Assembly: GCF_009760905.1 (NCBI RefSeq)
Contig: NZ_VIRW01000002.1
Coordinates: 1-64,000, forward strand
Direction of reading: 5' to 3'
DNA length: 64,000 bases
From: Chitinibacter sp. GC72
Lineage (GTDB): Bacteria > Pseudomonadota > Gammaproteobacteria > Burkholderiales > Chitinibacteraceae
Position numbers and translations under genes: made by a program. The notes below the pieces were generated by a model. It ran no database searches, was not told the origin of the DNA, and saw only the letters and a program-made list of their open reading frames with translations. This document shows, piece by piece, positions 55,405 through 64,000 of the stretch (positions within the stretch are counted from its first letter, which is position 1; each line of letters begins with the position of its first letter).

Positions 55405-55678
55405 ATAAGCCAAAGAAAGGCGCCCCCGGCATCTGCGCGGGCTACGCCCGTTCCCTCGCTGCGGACAATCGGCAAGGCGGCGGGCTTTAACAAAACAGAG
55501 CCCGCCGAATTCCCTTGCCGCTTGTTCCTCGCTCGGCGCTGATGCAGGGGAGTTCGTGCAAACCGACGATTGAGGACTATACATGCCATGGTGTTGCTCT
55601 AAGCTTTAACTCCAGACTGCGCTACGTCGATATACCCCTACAAGGGCTGCTTTAGCCAACCATTGTGAATTGGGTTTT

Positions 55679-55696
55679 GGTCGGCTAAAGCCGACC
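55679..55696. repeat. REP-like palindrome GGTCGGCT/AGCCGACC
   Basis: 8-bp perfect stem with a 2-base loop (AA), embedded in GGTCGGCTAAAGCCGACCCT. Confidence 0.6.
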
Positions 55697-55883
55697 CTAC
55701 AATTTACGCTGTCGCCGATTAGTACGAATTGCCCGTGGAGACGCGCCGCTTTAAAAATGGCTGTCAGGGGCAAGGCAAGACTGCCCCTGACTCGTGTGGC
55801 CGGCGAAACGGCCGGTGTATCGCCTGCGCCAGCAGGCTAGCGCATTTTATTAAGCAGATGCGACTTTGAGCGGAGCAAGCATA

Positions 55884-55909
55884 GTCGGGTAACGCTACGC
55901 TCACCCGAC
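55884..55909. repeat. REP-like repeat GTCGGGT/ACCCGAC
   Basis: 7-bp arms separated by AACGCTACGCTC, a common short intergenic palindrome in proteobacterial genomes. Confidence 0.55.
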
Positions 55910-55916
55910 CTACAAA

Positions 55917-55940
55917 AAAAGCCGCATTTGCGCGGCTTTT
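55917..55940 (-). terminator. Terminator of the RDD gene
   Basis: AAAAGCCGC / GCGGCTTTT with a 6-base loop and flanking A run, directly adjacent to the RDD stop at 55942. Confidence 0.88.
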
Positions 55941-55941
55941 A

Positions 55942-56490
55942 TCATTTTTTCTTCGGGCTATTGACGATGCGGGTTTTGGCAATTCGATCTTGCAGCAACT
56001 GCTTGTCAGCATCAAACCACGCCAAGACCCACGGCAGGAAAAACCAGATGGTACCAAGCCACGCCCAGATTTTGGCGTTTGGATGATAAATGGCCAGTAT
56101 CCACAATGGCAGCAAGGGGGCGTAAAAAAGAGTGGCCACAGCAAAACGGATCGCCGCCTTGCGCCAGCTTAGCTGATCGGCCAGCGGCGCAATGCGCATG
56201 CGCCAAGTCATCATGGCCAGCGTCTGGCCACGCGTCCAGCTCCAGCCAAAATAGGCAAAGCACACCAGCAAAATCCATACTGCATTGAGTATGCGCGCCA
56301 AACCCAGGCTGGATAACTGCTCCGGACTTATACCCAGCAGCAACTGCGCAATGCCTTGAAAAATGCCTTCGGCAATCAGCAGCACCGCGGCCAGTAACAA
56401 GATCTCATACACAAACGCAAGCAGGCGTCGCCCCCACGCGGCGGCTGTGCCATGAACTTCTATTTCACCGGATGGTTTGGACTGCGCCAC
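55942..56490 (-). CDS. RDD-family membrane protein
   Basis: A 182-residue protein of the RDD family: an N-terminal AAAWGRRLLAFVYEILLLAAVLL (RDD position occupied by R-R-L-L) and the conserved RGQTLAMMTWRMRI (about 86-99), three to four transmembrane helices and the typical DKQLLQDRIAKTRIV tail. Function of the family is unsettled; ion or small-solute transport has been suggested for some members. It lies downstream of the sigma-DUF3619 pair, the usual location in betaproteobacteria, but here a 146-bp gap replaces the DUF3106 gene. Confidence 0.88.
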   Translation of the reverse strand: MAQSKPSGEIEVHGTAAAWGRRLLAFVYEILLLAAVLLIAEGIFQGIAQLLLGISPEQLSSLGLARILNAVWILLVCFAYFGWSWTRGQTLAMMTWRMRIAPLADQLSWRKAAIRFAVATLFYAPLLPLWILAIYHPNAKIWAWLGTIWFFLPWVLAWFDADKQLLQDRIAKTRIVNSPKKK

Positions 56491-56637
56491 AATCGAGTAC
56501 CTTATTCAACATTGAACGCGGCGAAATGAGCCCGCGGCAGGATTTTAAACGATTTGCCCAGAGCCTGTTGACGTTTGCTTGGCAGATCGCATTTGGACTG
56601 ATATTGAGCTCAAACAAGGCGCGACGGCTATTGGGCT

Positions 56638-56994
56638 TTACAGCGCCCCATCGTCCTCAAAGCTATCGAGCAGCACTTCGTCGACCACCTGCGCAATCAG
56701 CTGCGGATCGCTCGAGTCATTGAATACGCCCGCTTGCGTGCGCCAAACACCGAAGGCCAGGCTAAGCAGCAGTAAAAATGAGAACACCATCGCAACTGCG
56801 CGATGCTGCTGCGCCCAGCTGAGCACTTCCTGCCGAATCGATCCGCCGTGCGGCTGTAAAGCCTGATGCCGCGCGCGCGCCAACGAGCGACGCACATCGG
56901 CACCGGCCTGCGCCTGCTGCAAAGTGCCGACGAGCTCTCGGGCAAAAGCCTCTTGCGCCACTTCGTCTAGCCTACCGCCCTGCTGATGGTTCAT
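56638..56994 (-). CDS. DUF3619 family membrane protein (sigma-factor partner)
   Basis: A 118-residue protein with an N-terminal cytoplasmic helical part and one transmembrane helix (about 68-87, AMVFSFLLLLSLAFGVWRTQ), then a short acidic periplasmic end. This is the layout of DUF3619, whose members are encoded after ECF-like sigma factors in betaproteobacteria and are thought to be anti-sigma-like. It overlaps the sigma gene by four bases (ATGA type). Confidence 0.82.
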   Translation of the reverse strand: MNHQQGGRLDEVAQEAFARELVGTLQQAQAGADVRRSLARARHQALQPHGGSIRQEVLSWAQQHRAVAMVFSFLLLLSLAFGVWRTQAGVFNDSSDPQLIAQVVDEVLLDSFEDDGAL

Positions 56995-57563
56995 AAAGTG
57001 ACTCCTTGATCAGACAGCCATTTGGCCAAAGCATGACACGCCCGCGAGCAGTGCGTTTTAACGCTCCCTTCGGAGCAGCCCATCACTTGCGCTGTTTCGG
57101 CCACGTCCATCTCTTCCCAATAACGCAGCAGAAAAGCTTCGCGTTGACGTGCGGGCAGCAAAGCCAGCCCCTGCTCGATCAGCGCCATGCGTTGCTGGCT
57201 GCTCACTTGCGACTCGGCATCGCGACCAAACGCACTATCGTCGACCAGATATTCCAGCGGATCGGCTTCGTCCGGCGCATCGGCACTGCCAAATGCGGAA
57301 AACAGGCTCACCCAGAACGAGCGCACCTTGTTGCGGCGCTGATAGTCGCGAATGGTGTTTTGCAAAATGCGCTGGAACAACAAAGGCCATTCCTGCGCCG
57401 GTTTGGCTGCGTAGTGGTGCGAGAGTTTGAACATCGCATCTTGCACCACATCCAGCGCGGCTTCGCGATCGCGCAAGGCCAGCCACGCCTGCCGCCAGGC
57501 ACGCTGCTCTACTGCGGCCAGAAACTCGCCGAGCGATTGCACGTCTTCGGTAGAGGCAGACAA
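56991..57563 (-). CDS. ECF-type RNA polymerase sigma factor
   Basis: A 190-residue sigma-70 family protein. Region 2 (about 20-80, with REAALDVVQDAMFKLSHHYAAK then WPLLFQRILQNTIRDYQRR) and region 4 (about 132-180, LALLPARQREAFLLRYWEEM then DVAETAQVMGCSEGSVKTHCSRACHAL) are present, separated by a short acidic linker; region 3 is absent as in ECF factors. It is transcribed with the overlapping DUF3619 gene. Confidence 0.93.
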   Translation of the reverse strand: MSASTEDVQSLGEFLAAVEQRAWRQAWLALRDREAALDVVQDAMFKLSHHYAAKPAQEWPLLFQRILQNTIRDYQRRNKVRSFWVSLFSAFGSADAPDEADPLEYLVDDSAFGRDAESQVSSQQRMALIEQGLALLPARQREAFLLRYWEEMDVAETAQVMGCSEGSVKTHCSRACHALAKWLSDQGVTL

Positions 57564-57852
57564 ATGGGCAAACTCCGGTCAAGGATAAAAAACGAAGCGG
57601 ACGGCGCGTCAGAGACTTGAAATATCACTGCAAAAACAGGGGATTGATACTAGCAAACGTGTCAGTAAACAGCCAGAAAAACTTGCCAACTTTCCCGCCT
57701 TCGGGTAACTTTACAGCCCTACACCAAGTCATACCTAGCTGTGCGCAGACATTACGCGTCTCGCCCAGCGCCGTTTCGCTTGCGCCAATGCATCATCTCT
57801 CGTATCAATACCGACCAAAAGTTGGTAAATGGCGTTCAAGCTCGGTATTCGT

Positions 57853-57918
57853 TGGGTTGATACAAACCCACCCTCGCATTGCCGTGCGAGGAGATGCCAT
57901 ATCCCGGATGGGATATGG
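57853..57918 (+). promoter_or_regulatory. Three-hairpin leader before ilvI
   Basis: TGGGTT/AACCCA (57853-57870), CCTCGCA/TGCGAGG (57872-57891) and CCATATCCC/GGGATATGG (57897-57918) follow each other in the last 100 bp before ilvI. The last is close enough to act as an attenuator. A leader peptide rich in Ile/Val/Leu codons is not evident. The rest of the 390-bp gap 57,564-57,952 has no gene. Confidence 0.45.
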
Positions 57919-57952
57919 TTTGCCGATCAACAAGACTTCAGGACTCTAACCG

Positions 57953-59713
57953 ATGGAAATTTCGGGCGCAGAAATTCTGGCGCGATGCCTTGCCGAAGAA
58001 AACGTAGAATTCGTTTTCGGCTATCCGGGCGGCGCTGTTTTGGAAATCTATGATGCGATTTTCAAACAAAACAAATTCAAACACGTTCTCGTTCGCCATG
58101 AGCAAGCCGCAGTTCACGCTGCCGATGCTTACTCACGCTCTTCTGAAAAAATCGGCGTTGCGCTGGTGACTTCAGGCCCGGGCGCGACCAATGCCATTAC
58201 CGGCATTGCGACGGCGTTTATGGACTCGATCCCAATGGTGGTGATTTCCGGTCAGGTCGGCACGCCGATGATCGGCTCGGACGCTTTCCAGGAAGTGGAC
58301 ATGGTGGGCTGTTCACGCCCCGTGGTGAAACACAATTTCCTGGTCAAAGACGTGAAAGACCTGGCTGCGACGGTCAAAAAGGCGTTCTACATCGCCACCA
58401 CCGGTCGCCCTGGCCCTGTTGTGATCGACATCCCGAAAGATGTCACTCAGGCCAAAGCCGTTTTTGAATATCCAAAATCAGTTTCAATCCGCAGCTACAA
58501 CCCGCCAGTGAAAGGCCATCCGGGCCAGATCAAAAAGGCGGCGCAATTGCTTGCGGAGGCCAAACGTCCATTTATTTACGTGGGCGGCGGCGCGGTATTG
58601 GGCAATGCGGCAGCCGAGGTCACTGAACTGGTGCGCCTGCTGAATGTACCGTGTACCAATACGCTGATGGGCTTGGGTGCCTACCCTGGCTCCGACCCGC
58701 TGTTTGTTGGCATGCTGGGCATGCATGGCACGTACGAAGCCAATATGGCAATGCAATACGCCGATACGATTATCGCCATCGGTGCGCGTTTTGACGACCG
58801 GGTGATTTCCAACCCGGCGCAATTCTTGTCGCAAGCGAAGAAAATCGTACAGATCGACATCGATCCATCGTCAATCGCCAAGCGCGTGAAAGTGGACGTG
58901 CCGATTGTGGGCGACGTGAAAGACGTCTTGAAAGACCTGATCGCGATTTTAAAAGAGACCAACGCACGCCCGAATGAAAAAGCATTGAATGCGTGGTGGG
59001 ATCAGATCAACGATTGGCGCAAGCCGAACAGCCTGTGGTACGCACAGGATGATGAAATCATCCAGCCACAGTTTGTGATGCAAAAGCTGTTTGAAGTGAC
59101 CGGTGGCGAAGCCATCATCACCTCGGACGTTGGCCAGCACCAGATGTTTACGGCGCAGTACTACGCGTTCAACCGTCCTCGCCAATGGATCAACTCTGGC
59201 GGCTTGGGCACGATGGGCTTTGGCTTGCCAGCCGCGATGGGCGCGCAATTGGCCAACCCATACGCTGATGTTGCTTGCATTACCGGTGACGGCTCAATTC
59301 AGATGAATATCCAAGAATTGTCGACGTGTAAGCAATACCATACGCCAGTGAAAATCATTAACCTGAATAATGGTTACTTGGGCATGGTGCGCCAGTGGCA
59401 AGAGTTCTTCTACGGCACGCGCTATTCCGAATCGTATGTGGATGCATTGCCTGACTTTGTAAAACTGGCCGAAGCATATGGCCACGTGGGCATGCAAATT
59501 AGCAAGCCTGCGGATGTAGAGCCAGCACTTCGCGAAGCATTTGCGATGAAAGAGCGTCTGGTCTTCATGGATTTCCTGACCAATCCAAAAGCCAATGTCT
59601 TCCCGATGATTCAAAACGGGAAAGGCCTCAATCAGATGGACTTGCCACCGCACATGCAAAGCATGCAGTTGGTGCCATTCGAAAACAACCGTGACTACGG
59701 CAATCTTTGCTAA
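57953..59713 (+). CDS. ilvI: Acetolactate synthase, large subunit
   Basis: A 586-residue thiamine-diphosphate enzyme, first step of valine/leucine/isoleucine synthesis. N-terminal FGYPGGAVLEIYDAIF and the catalytic Glu in VLVRHEQAAVHAADAYSRSS (about 42-61), FAD-binding middle domain, and ThDP motif ITGDGSIQMNIQELSTCKQY then HTPVKIINLNN (about 441-472; GDG...NN). Full length. It is in an operon ilvI-ilvH-ilvC, 13 bp before ilvH. Confidence 0.97.
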   Translation: MEISGAEILARCLAEENVEFVFGYPGGAVLEIYDAIFKQNKFKHVLVRHEQAAVHAADAYSRSSEKIGVALVTSGPGATNAITGIATAFMDSIPMVVISGQVGTPMIGSDAFQEVDMVGCSRPVVKHNFLVKDVKDLAATVKKAFYIATTGRPGPVVIDIPKDVTQAKAVFEYPKSVSIRSYNPPVKGHPGQIKKAAQLLAEAKRPFIYVGGGAVLGNAAAEVTELVRLLNVPCTNTLMGLGAYPGSDPLFVGMLGMHGTYEANMAMQYADTIIAIGARFDDRVISNPAQFLSQAKKIVQIDIDPSSIAKRVKVDVPIVGDVKDVLKDLIAILKETNARPNEKALNAWWDQINDWRKPNSLWYAQDDEIIQPQFVMQKLFEVTGGEAIITSDVGQHQMFTAQYYAFNRPRQWINSGGLGTMGFGLPAAMGAQLANPYADVACITGDGSIQMNIQELSTCKQYHTPVKIINLNNGYLGMVRQWQEFFYGTRYSESYVDALPDFVKLAEAYGHVGMQISKPADVEPALREAFAMKERLVFMDFLTNPKANVFPMIQNGKGLNQMDLPPHMQSMQLVPFENNRDYGNLC

Positions 59714-59726
59714 GGAGAGATGAATC

Positions 59727-61330
<1,604 letters not shown>

Positions 61331-61398
61331 TTTCGTCGCTGCAATGCAGTAGAGCTTTGTCGCTGCGGCTCTCGCCCTACTGCATTTCGCAGACGAAA
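61331..61398. repeat. Long imperfect inverted repeat after ilvC
   Basis: TTTCGTCGCTGCAATGCAGT-AG (61331-61352) pairs almost fully with CTACTGCATTTCGCAGACGAAA split as 61377-61398, forming an approximately 20-bp stem with a 24-base loop, immediately after the ilvC stop. Confidence 0.6.
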
Positions 61399-61411
61399 CG
61401 CAGTTAATAAG

Positions 61412-61437
61412 AAACCGGCATCATGCCGGTTTTTTTT
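61412..61437 (+). terminator. ilvIHC terminator
   Basis: AAACCGGCA / TGCCGGTTT with a 3-base loop and an eight-T run. Confidence 0.93.
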
Positions 61438-61463
61438 ACAGCTTGAATCTCAGGAAGAAATGC

Positions 61464-62507
61464 GTGGATAAAGTCGATATTGTCTATCTGTGGGTCAACG
61501 GCGCTGATCCGATCTGGCAGCGCAAGCGCGCTTTGGCACAGCAAGAAAAGCTTGATCCAAAAGAGCTGGCGCAGTATGGCAATGTGGCTGGGCGCTATCG
61601 GGACAATGGCGAGCTGCGCTACAACCTGCGGGCACTTGAGCGCTTTTTTCCCGATCATGGCCATATCTATATTGTGAGCGATGGTCAGCGACCAGATTGG
61701 CTCAGCCCTGATGCGGACATCAGCTTTGTCGATCACGCCAGCCTGATTCCCGCTGCGGCGCGTCCGGTGTTCGATGCAGGGCACATTGAATCGTACCTGC
61801 ACCACATCCCCAACTTGTCCGAGCGATTTATTTATCTGAACGACGACATCTTCTTTGGTGCACCAGTCCAGATTAGCGACTGGTTTAGCGAGCAAGGCCT
61901 GGCTGTTTTCTTTGACCAGCAAGCCGCACCACACACCAACAGGCTACAAGAGCGCGAAACGGCACTGGTGAACGCAGCCGTTCTGTCCAAACAATGGCTG
62001 GCGCAGCAATATCCGGATTACCAGCACCAACCCTGGCTCTGCGCCCACGCCCCGCGCCCGATGTTGAAAAGTGCCCTGTGGAATCTGGAACAGATGGCGC
62101 CCGACCTGTTCGCCAGGGTGCGCAGCACCACATTCCGCGCCTGGCATGTGCCGCCGATCATTTCCGATCTGCTCTTGCGCTGGAAACTGCACACCGGCAT
62201 TGCCACCGCCAAACACCATCCGGTGCTGCACATCAGCAGCGGCGATCCCGACGCAGCCCAGCAGTTTCACGCTCTAGCACTCAATTTTGGCCACATTCCG
62301 TTTTTCTGTATCAACGATACCTGCGACGATTGCCCGGATGACGACCCGCGCCTGCAAGCCATTGCCAGCACGCTATCAGCCCTGCTGCCCGAGCCGTCAC
62401 AATACGAGGTCAGCCCGGCTGGCGCTCACAAAACCAGCAACTCTGACGAGCAAAAAGCCAGAAAAAACAAAGCCATACCCAAGGGTATGGCCCTGGAGAT
62501 CAAATAG
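61464..62507 (+). CDS. Stealth-family sugar-phosphate transferase
   Basis: A 347-residue cytoplasmic transferase of the Stealth family, which transfers hexose-1-phosphate in capsule or exopolysaccharide assembly. CR1 is VDIVYLWVNGADPIWQRKR (about 4-22), CR2 RYRDNGELRYNLRALERFFP (about 44-63) with the catalytic region IYIVSDGQRPDWL, CR3 FIYLNDDIFFG (about 117-127) and CR4 near FFCINDTCDDCPDDDPRLQA. AGGAAG six bases before the GTG at 61464 fixes the start. The C-terminal 25 residues overlap a GCCATACCC/GGGTATGGC palindrome. No other polysaccharide genes are nearby. Confidence 0.85.
   Translation: MDKVDIVYLWVNGADPIWQRKRALAQQEKLDPKELAQYGNVAGRYRDNGELRYNLRALERFFPDHGHIYIVSDGQRPDWLSPDADISFVDHASLIPAAARPVFDAGHIESYLHHIPNLSERFIYLNDDIFFGAPVQISDWFSEQGLAVFFDQQAAPHTNRLQERETALVNAAVLSKQWLAQQYPDYQHQPWLCAHAPRPMLKSALWNLEQMAPDLFARVRSTTFRAWHVPPIISDLLLRWKLHTGIATAKHHPVLHISSGDPDAAQQFHALALNFGHIPFFCINDTCDDCPDDDPRLQAIASTLSALLPEPSQYEVSPAGAHKTSNSDEQKARKNKAIPKGMALEIK
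62472..62491. repeat. Palindrome inside the Stealth gene 3' end
   Basis: GCCATACCC / GGGTATGGC with a 2-base loop (AA). It encodes AIPKGMA in the protein and resembles the dispersed GGGTAT element, suggesting that a repeat was recruited into the coding end. Confidence 0.5.
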
Positions 62508-62541
62508 AATAAAGCCTTGAATCAAATACCCGGCAAGGCAC

Positions 62542-63381
62542 TTAGCCAGCCATCGCCTCACCCAGACAAACCGGTTTGGCCGCCTGCCAGGCCGGATTAA
62601 ACGCAGGCGTACCTTGCGGATAGAGCAGAACAACGGTTGAACCCAACAGAAAGCGCCCCATTTCCGCGCCTTTGGCCAGACGAATATCCTGATTGCGATA
62701 ATCCTTGCGCCACACCGACTTGCTGCGCGGCGGGTTCACCACGCCGTGCCAGACCGTTGCCATGCTACCCACAATGGTGGCGCCAACCAGTACCAGCGCG
62801 AAATTGCCCAACTCCGATTCAAACATGCACACCACGCGCTCATTGCGAGCAAACAAAGCATAAACCCCGCGCGCCGTGGCCGGATTCACCGAAAACAATT
62901 CGCCGGGCACATAAATCATTTCGGTCAAACGACCATCACACGGCATATGAATGCGGTGGTAATCCTTGGGGCTGAGGTAAATCGTGGCAAATTGGCCATT
63001 TTCAAACTGCGCAGCCAGCGCAGCATCGCCGCCGAGCAAAGCAGTCGTGCTATACGATTTGCCTTTGGCTTGAAAAATCTGGTCTTTGTCGATTTGGCCC
63101 AGCTGGCTAATCGCGCCATCCACTGGGCAGATCAGCGCAGCATCGGCAAGCGGGCGCACGCCTGCGCGTAGTTCACGCGTGAAAAACTCGTTAAAAGTGG
63201 GGTACGCGGCCGGATCAGTGTTTGCCGCCTCGTTCATATTCACTTGATACTTGCGGATAAAGGCACGGATCACCGCATGCGTCAGGCCACCGGCTCGCAG
63301 CCCGGCAAAATAGCCAAATAGCTGCGTGATCGCCTGCTTGGGCAAAATGTGTTGGAGCATTACAAACAATTGATCAGACAC
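62542..63381 (-). CDS. psd: Phosphatidylserine decarboxylase proenzyme
   Basis: A 279-residue pyruvoyl enzyme making phosphatidylethanolamine at the inner membrane. The self-cleavage site LGST is in RFLLGSTVVLLYPQG (about 243-257), cut between Gly and Ser. YHRIHMPCDGRLTEM (about 139-153) and AYPTFNEFFTRELR (about 59-72) are conserved. GAGG six bases before the GTG at 63381 sets the start; a TTG six codons upstream is less likely. pssA lies divergently, so the two steps of PE synthesis are adjacent. Confidence 0.96.
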   Translation of the reverse strand: MSDQLFVMLQHILPKQAITQLFGYFAGLRAGGLTHAVIRAFIRKYQVNMNEAANTDPAAYPTFNEFFTRELRAGVRPLADAALICPVDGAISQLGQIDKDQIFQAKGKSYSTTALLGGDAALAAQFENGQFATIYLSPKDYHRIHMPCDGRLTEMIYVPGELFSVNPATARGVYALFARNERVVCMFESELGNFALVLVGATIVGSMATVWHGVVNPPRSKSVWRKDYRNQDIRLAKGAEMGRFLLGSTVVLLYPQGTPAFNPAWQAAKPVCLGEAMAG

Positions 63382-63536
63382 TGCCCACCTCAATTTCAAT
63401 CGGAATGGTGATTATAACGTATGCCGAGCCCGAGCTTGCAGTGCAGGCGCAGCAAGCCAAGTTGCTCGCAACACTGTCGAGCAAGCCTAGCCTCGGTTAC
63501 AATCAACAAGTCTATTCACCCGCCCTTGCCCAGATT

Positions 63537-64000
63537 ATGTCGCTCAACCCGAAGCCCTCGTTAAACCTGCGCCGCCAAGGCATTTATCTACTGCCCAATC
63601 TATTTACGCTGGCCGCACTGTTTGGCGGCTTTTACGCCATTGTCCAGGCCATGAATGGCAAGTTTGAACACGCCGCGCTGGCAATTTTTGCGTCGATGAT
63701 TCTGGATGGGCTCGATGGCCGCGTGGCCCGCATGACCCATACCCAATCCGAGTTTGGCGCGCAATTTGATAGCTTGTCCGATATGGTGTCGTTCGGCGTC
63801 GCACCGGCACTGGTCATGTACTCGTGGGGCTTATCGAGCTTTGGCAAGCTGGGCTGGGCCGTGGCGTTTATTTACTGCGCTGGCGCCGCGCTGCGTCTGG
63901 CACGATTCAACACCAATATTGCGGTGGTCGACAAACGCTTCTTCCAGGGCTTGCCCAGCCCTGCCGCTGCGGCACTCGTTGCCGGGCTGGTGTGGATCAA
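63537..64000 (+). CDS. pssA: Phosphatidylserine synthase, N-terminal part (cut by window edge)
   Basis: The first 154 residues of a CDP-alcohol phosphotransferase. RRQGIYLLPNLFTLAALFGG (about 12-31) is the family start, and the catalytic DGLDGRVARM...GAQFDSLSDMVSFGVAP (DGxxAR...GxxxDxxxD) lies at about 57-89. Membrane helices surround it. The frame is open to the last base of the window. The ATG at 63537 gives the family N-terminus, although an in-frame ATG at 63405 would add 44 residues. It transfers phosphatidyl to serine, feeding psd. Confidence 0.93.
   Translation, partial: MSLNPKPSLNLRRQGIYLLPNLFTLAALFGGFYAIVQAMNGKFEHAALAIFASMILDGLDGRVARMTHTQSEFGAQFDSLSDMVSFGVAPALVMYSWGLSSFGKLGWAVAFIYCAGAALRLARFNTNIAVVDKRFFQGLPSPAAAALVAGLVWI

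Larger units (their letters stand above)
55079..55941. other. Repeat-rich gene-free region
   Basis: About 860 bp without a credible gene. It contains several inverted repeats listed separately. The region also includes the strings CCGACGATTGAGG and repeated GATTAGCATAGCG-type fragments. It resembles an accumulation point for REP-like elements after an insertion or recombination. Confidence 0.55.

Noticed and set aside
57617-57949. Frame in the ilvI leader as an attenuator leader peptide
   Set aside because: It runs through all three hairpins and lacks clustered Ile/Val/Leu codons, so it does not look like a classical leader peptide.

Overview
The window looks like a chromosomal segment of a Gram-negative betaproteobacterium, most likely of the order Neisseriales. 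The basis is moderate GC content, the betaproteobacterial gene orders (dat-ybeD-lipB-lipA, miaB-phoH-ybeY-corC-lnt, ilvI-ilvH-ilvC, sigma factor-DUF3619) and a filamentous prophage resembling those of Neisseria. The genus cannot be fixed from sequence reading alone. It also carries a perfect HrcA/CIRCE operator at groES, a SET-domain protein, a Stealth-type sugar phosphotransferase and several c-di-GMP/cAMP and hybrid-kinase signalling proteins.

Region 1 (1-850) is the tail of an IS630-family insertion sequence and an unrecognised gene fragment. Region 2 (847 to about 10,900) is an inovirus (filamentous phage) prophage. Reading leftward from a divergent regulator at 10,051 it encodes ssDNA-binding protein, a large HUH replication endonuclease, a small membrane protein, the major coat protein, a central terminator, a 27-residue minor-coat candidate, a TspB-like adsorption protein, a DUF2523 protein, the Zot assembly ATPase, a secretin, two small proteins, a DUF4224 protein and a tyrosine integrase. 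The likely replication/regulatory region, with a strong hairpin and operator-like repeats, lies at 9,766-10,050.

Region 3 (10,960-20,180) holds a lipoprotein, tRNA-Ser, groES-groEL, an ankyrin protein, a thioesterase, a SET protein, the lipoate operon and an acyl-CoA-binding protein. Region 4 (20,217-38,310) is signalling and efflux: a PAS-GGDEF-EAL protein, a LysE exporter, a CHASE2 adenylate cyclase with a FecR-like partner, a bacterial PH-domain protein, a TetR-controlled tripartite RND pump and a very large GAF/PAS hybrid histidine kinase. Region 5 (38,522-47,403) has tRNA-Pro, exonuclease I and a fructose-like sugar operon (ABC transporter, mutarotase, ROK regulator, PfkB kinase). Two identical-architecture palindromes precede this operon and are probably the ROK operators. 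An orphan sugar-binding protein converges on it.

Region 6 (47,404-57,563) contains tRNA-Met beside a cluster of TTGTTGGTA palindromes, the tRNA/rRNA maturation and envelope cluster miaB-phoH-DUF5329-ybeY-corC-lnt, an unusual DUF5710 plus ParS/Xre-like antitoxin-domain fusion, a repeat-rich 860-bp gap, an RDD membrane protein and an ECF-type sigma factor with DUF3619. Region 7 (57,564-64,000) is ilvI-ilvH-ilvC behind a leader with three hairpins, a Stealth protein, psd, and the start of pssA cut by the window edge.

The most promising leads are the inovirus prophage with its gpA-type Rep and undescribed control region, the twin ROK operator palindromes, the DUF5710/antitoxin-domain fusion, and a family of short dispersed GGGTATTGC palindromic repeats found at several gene boundaries.
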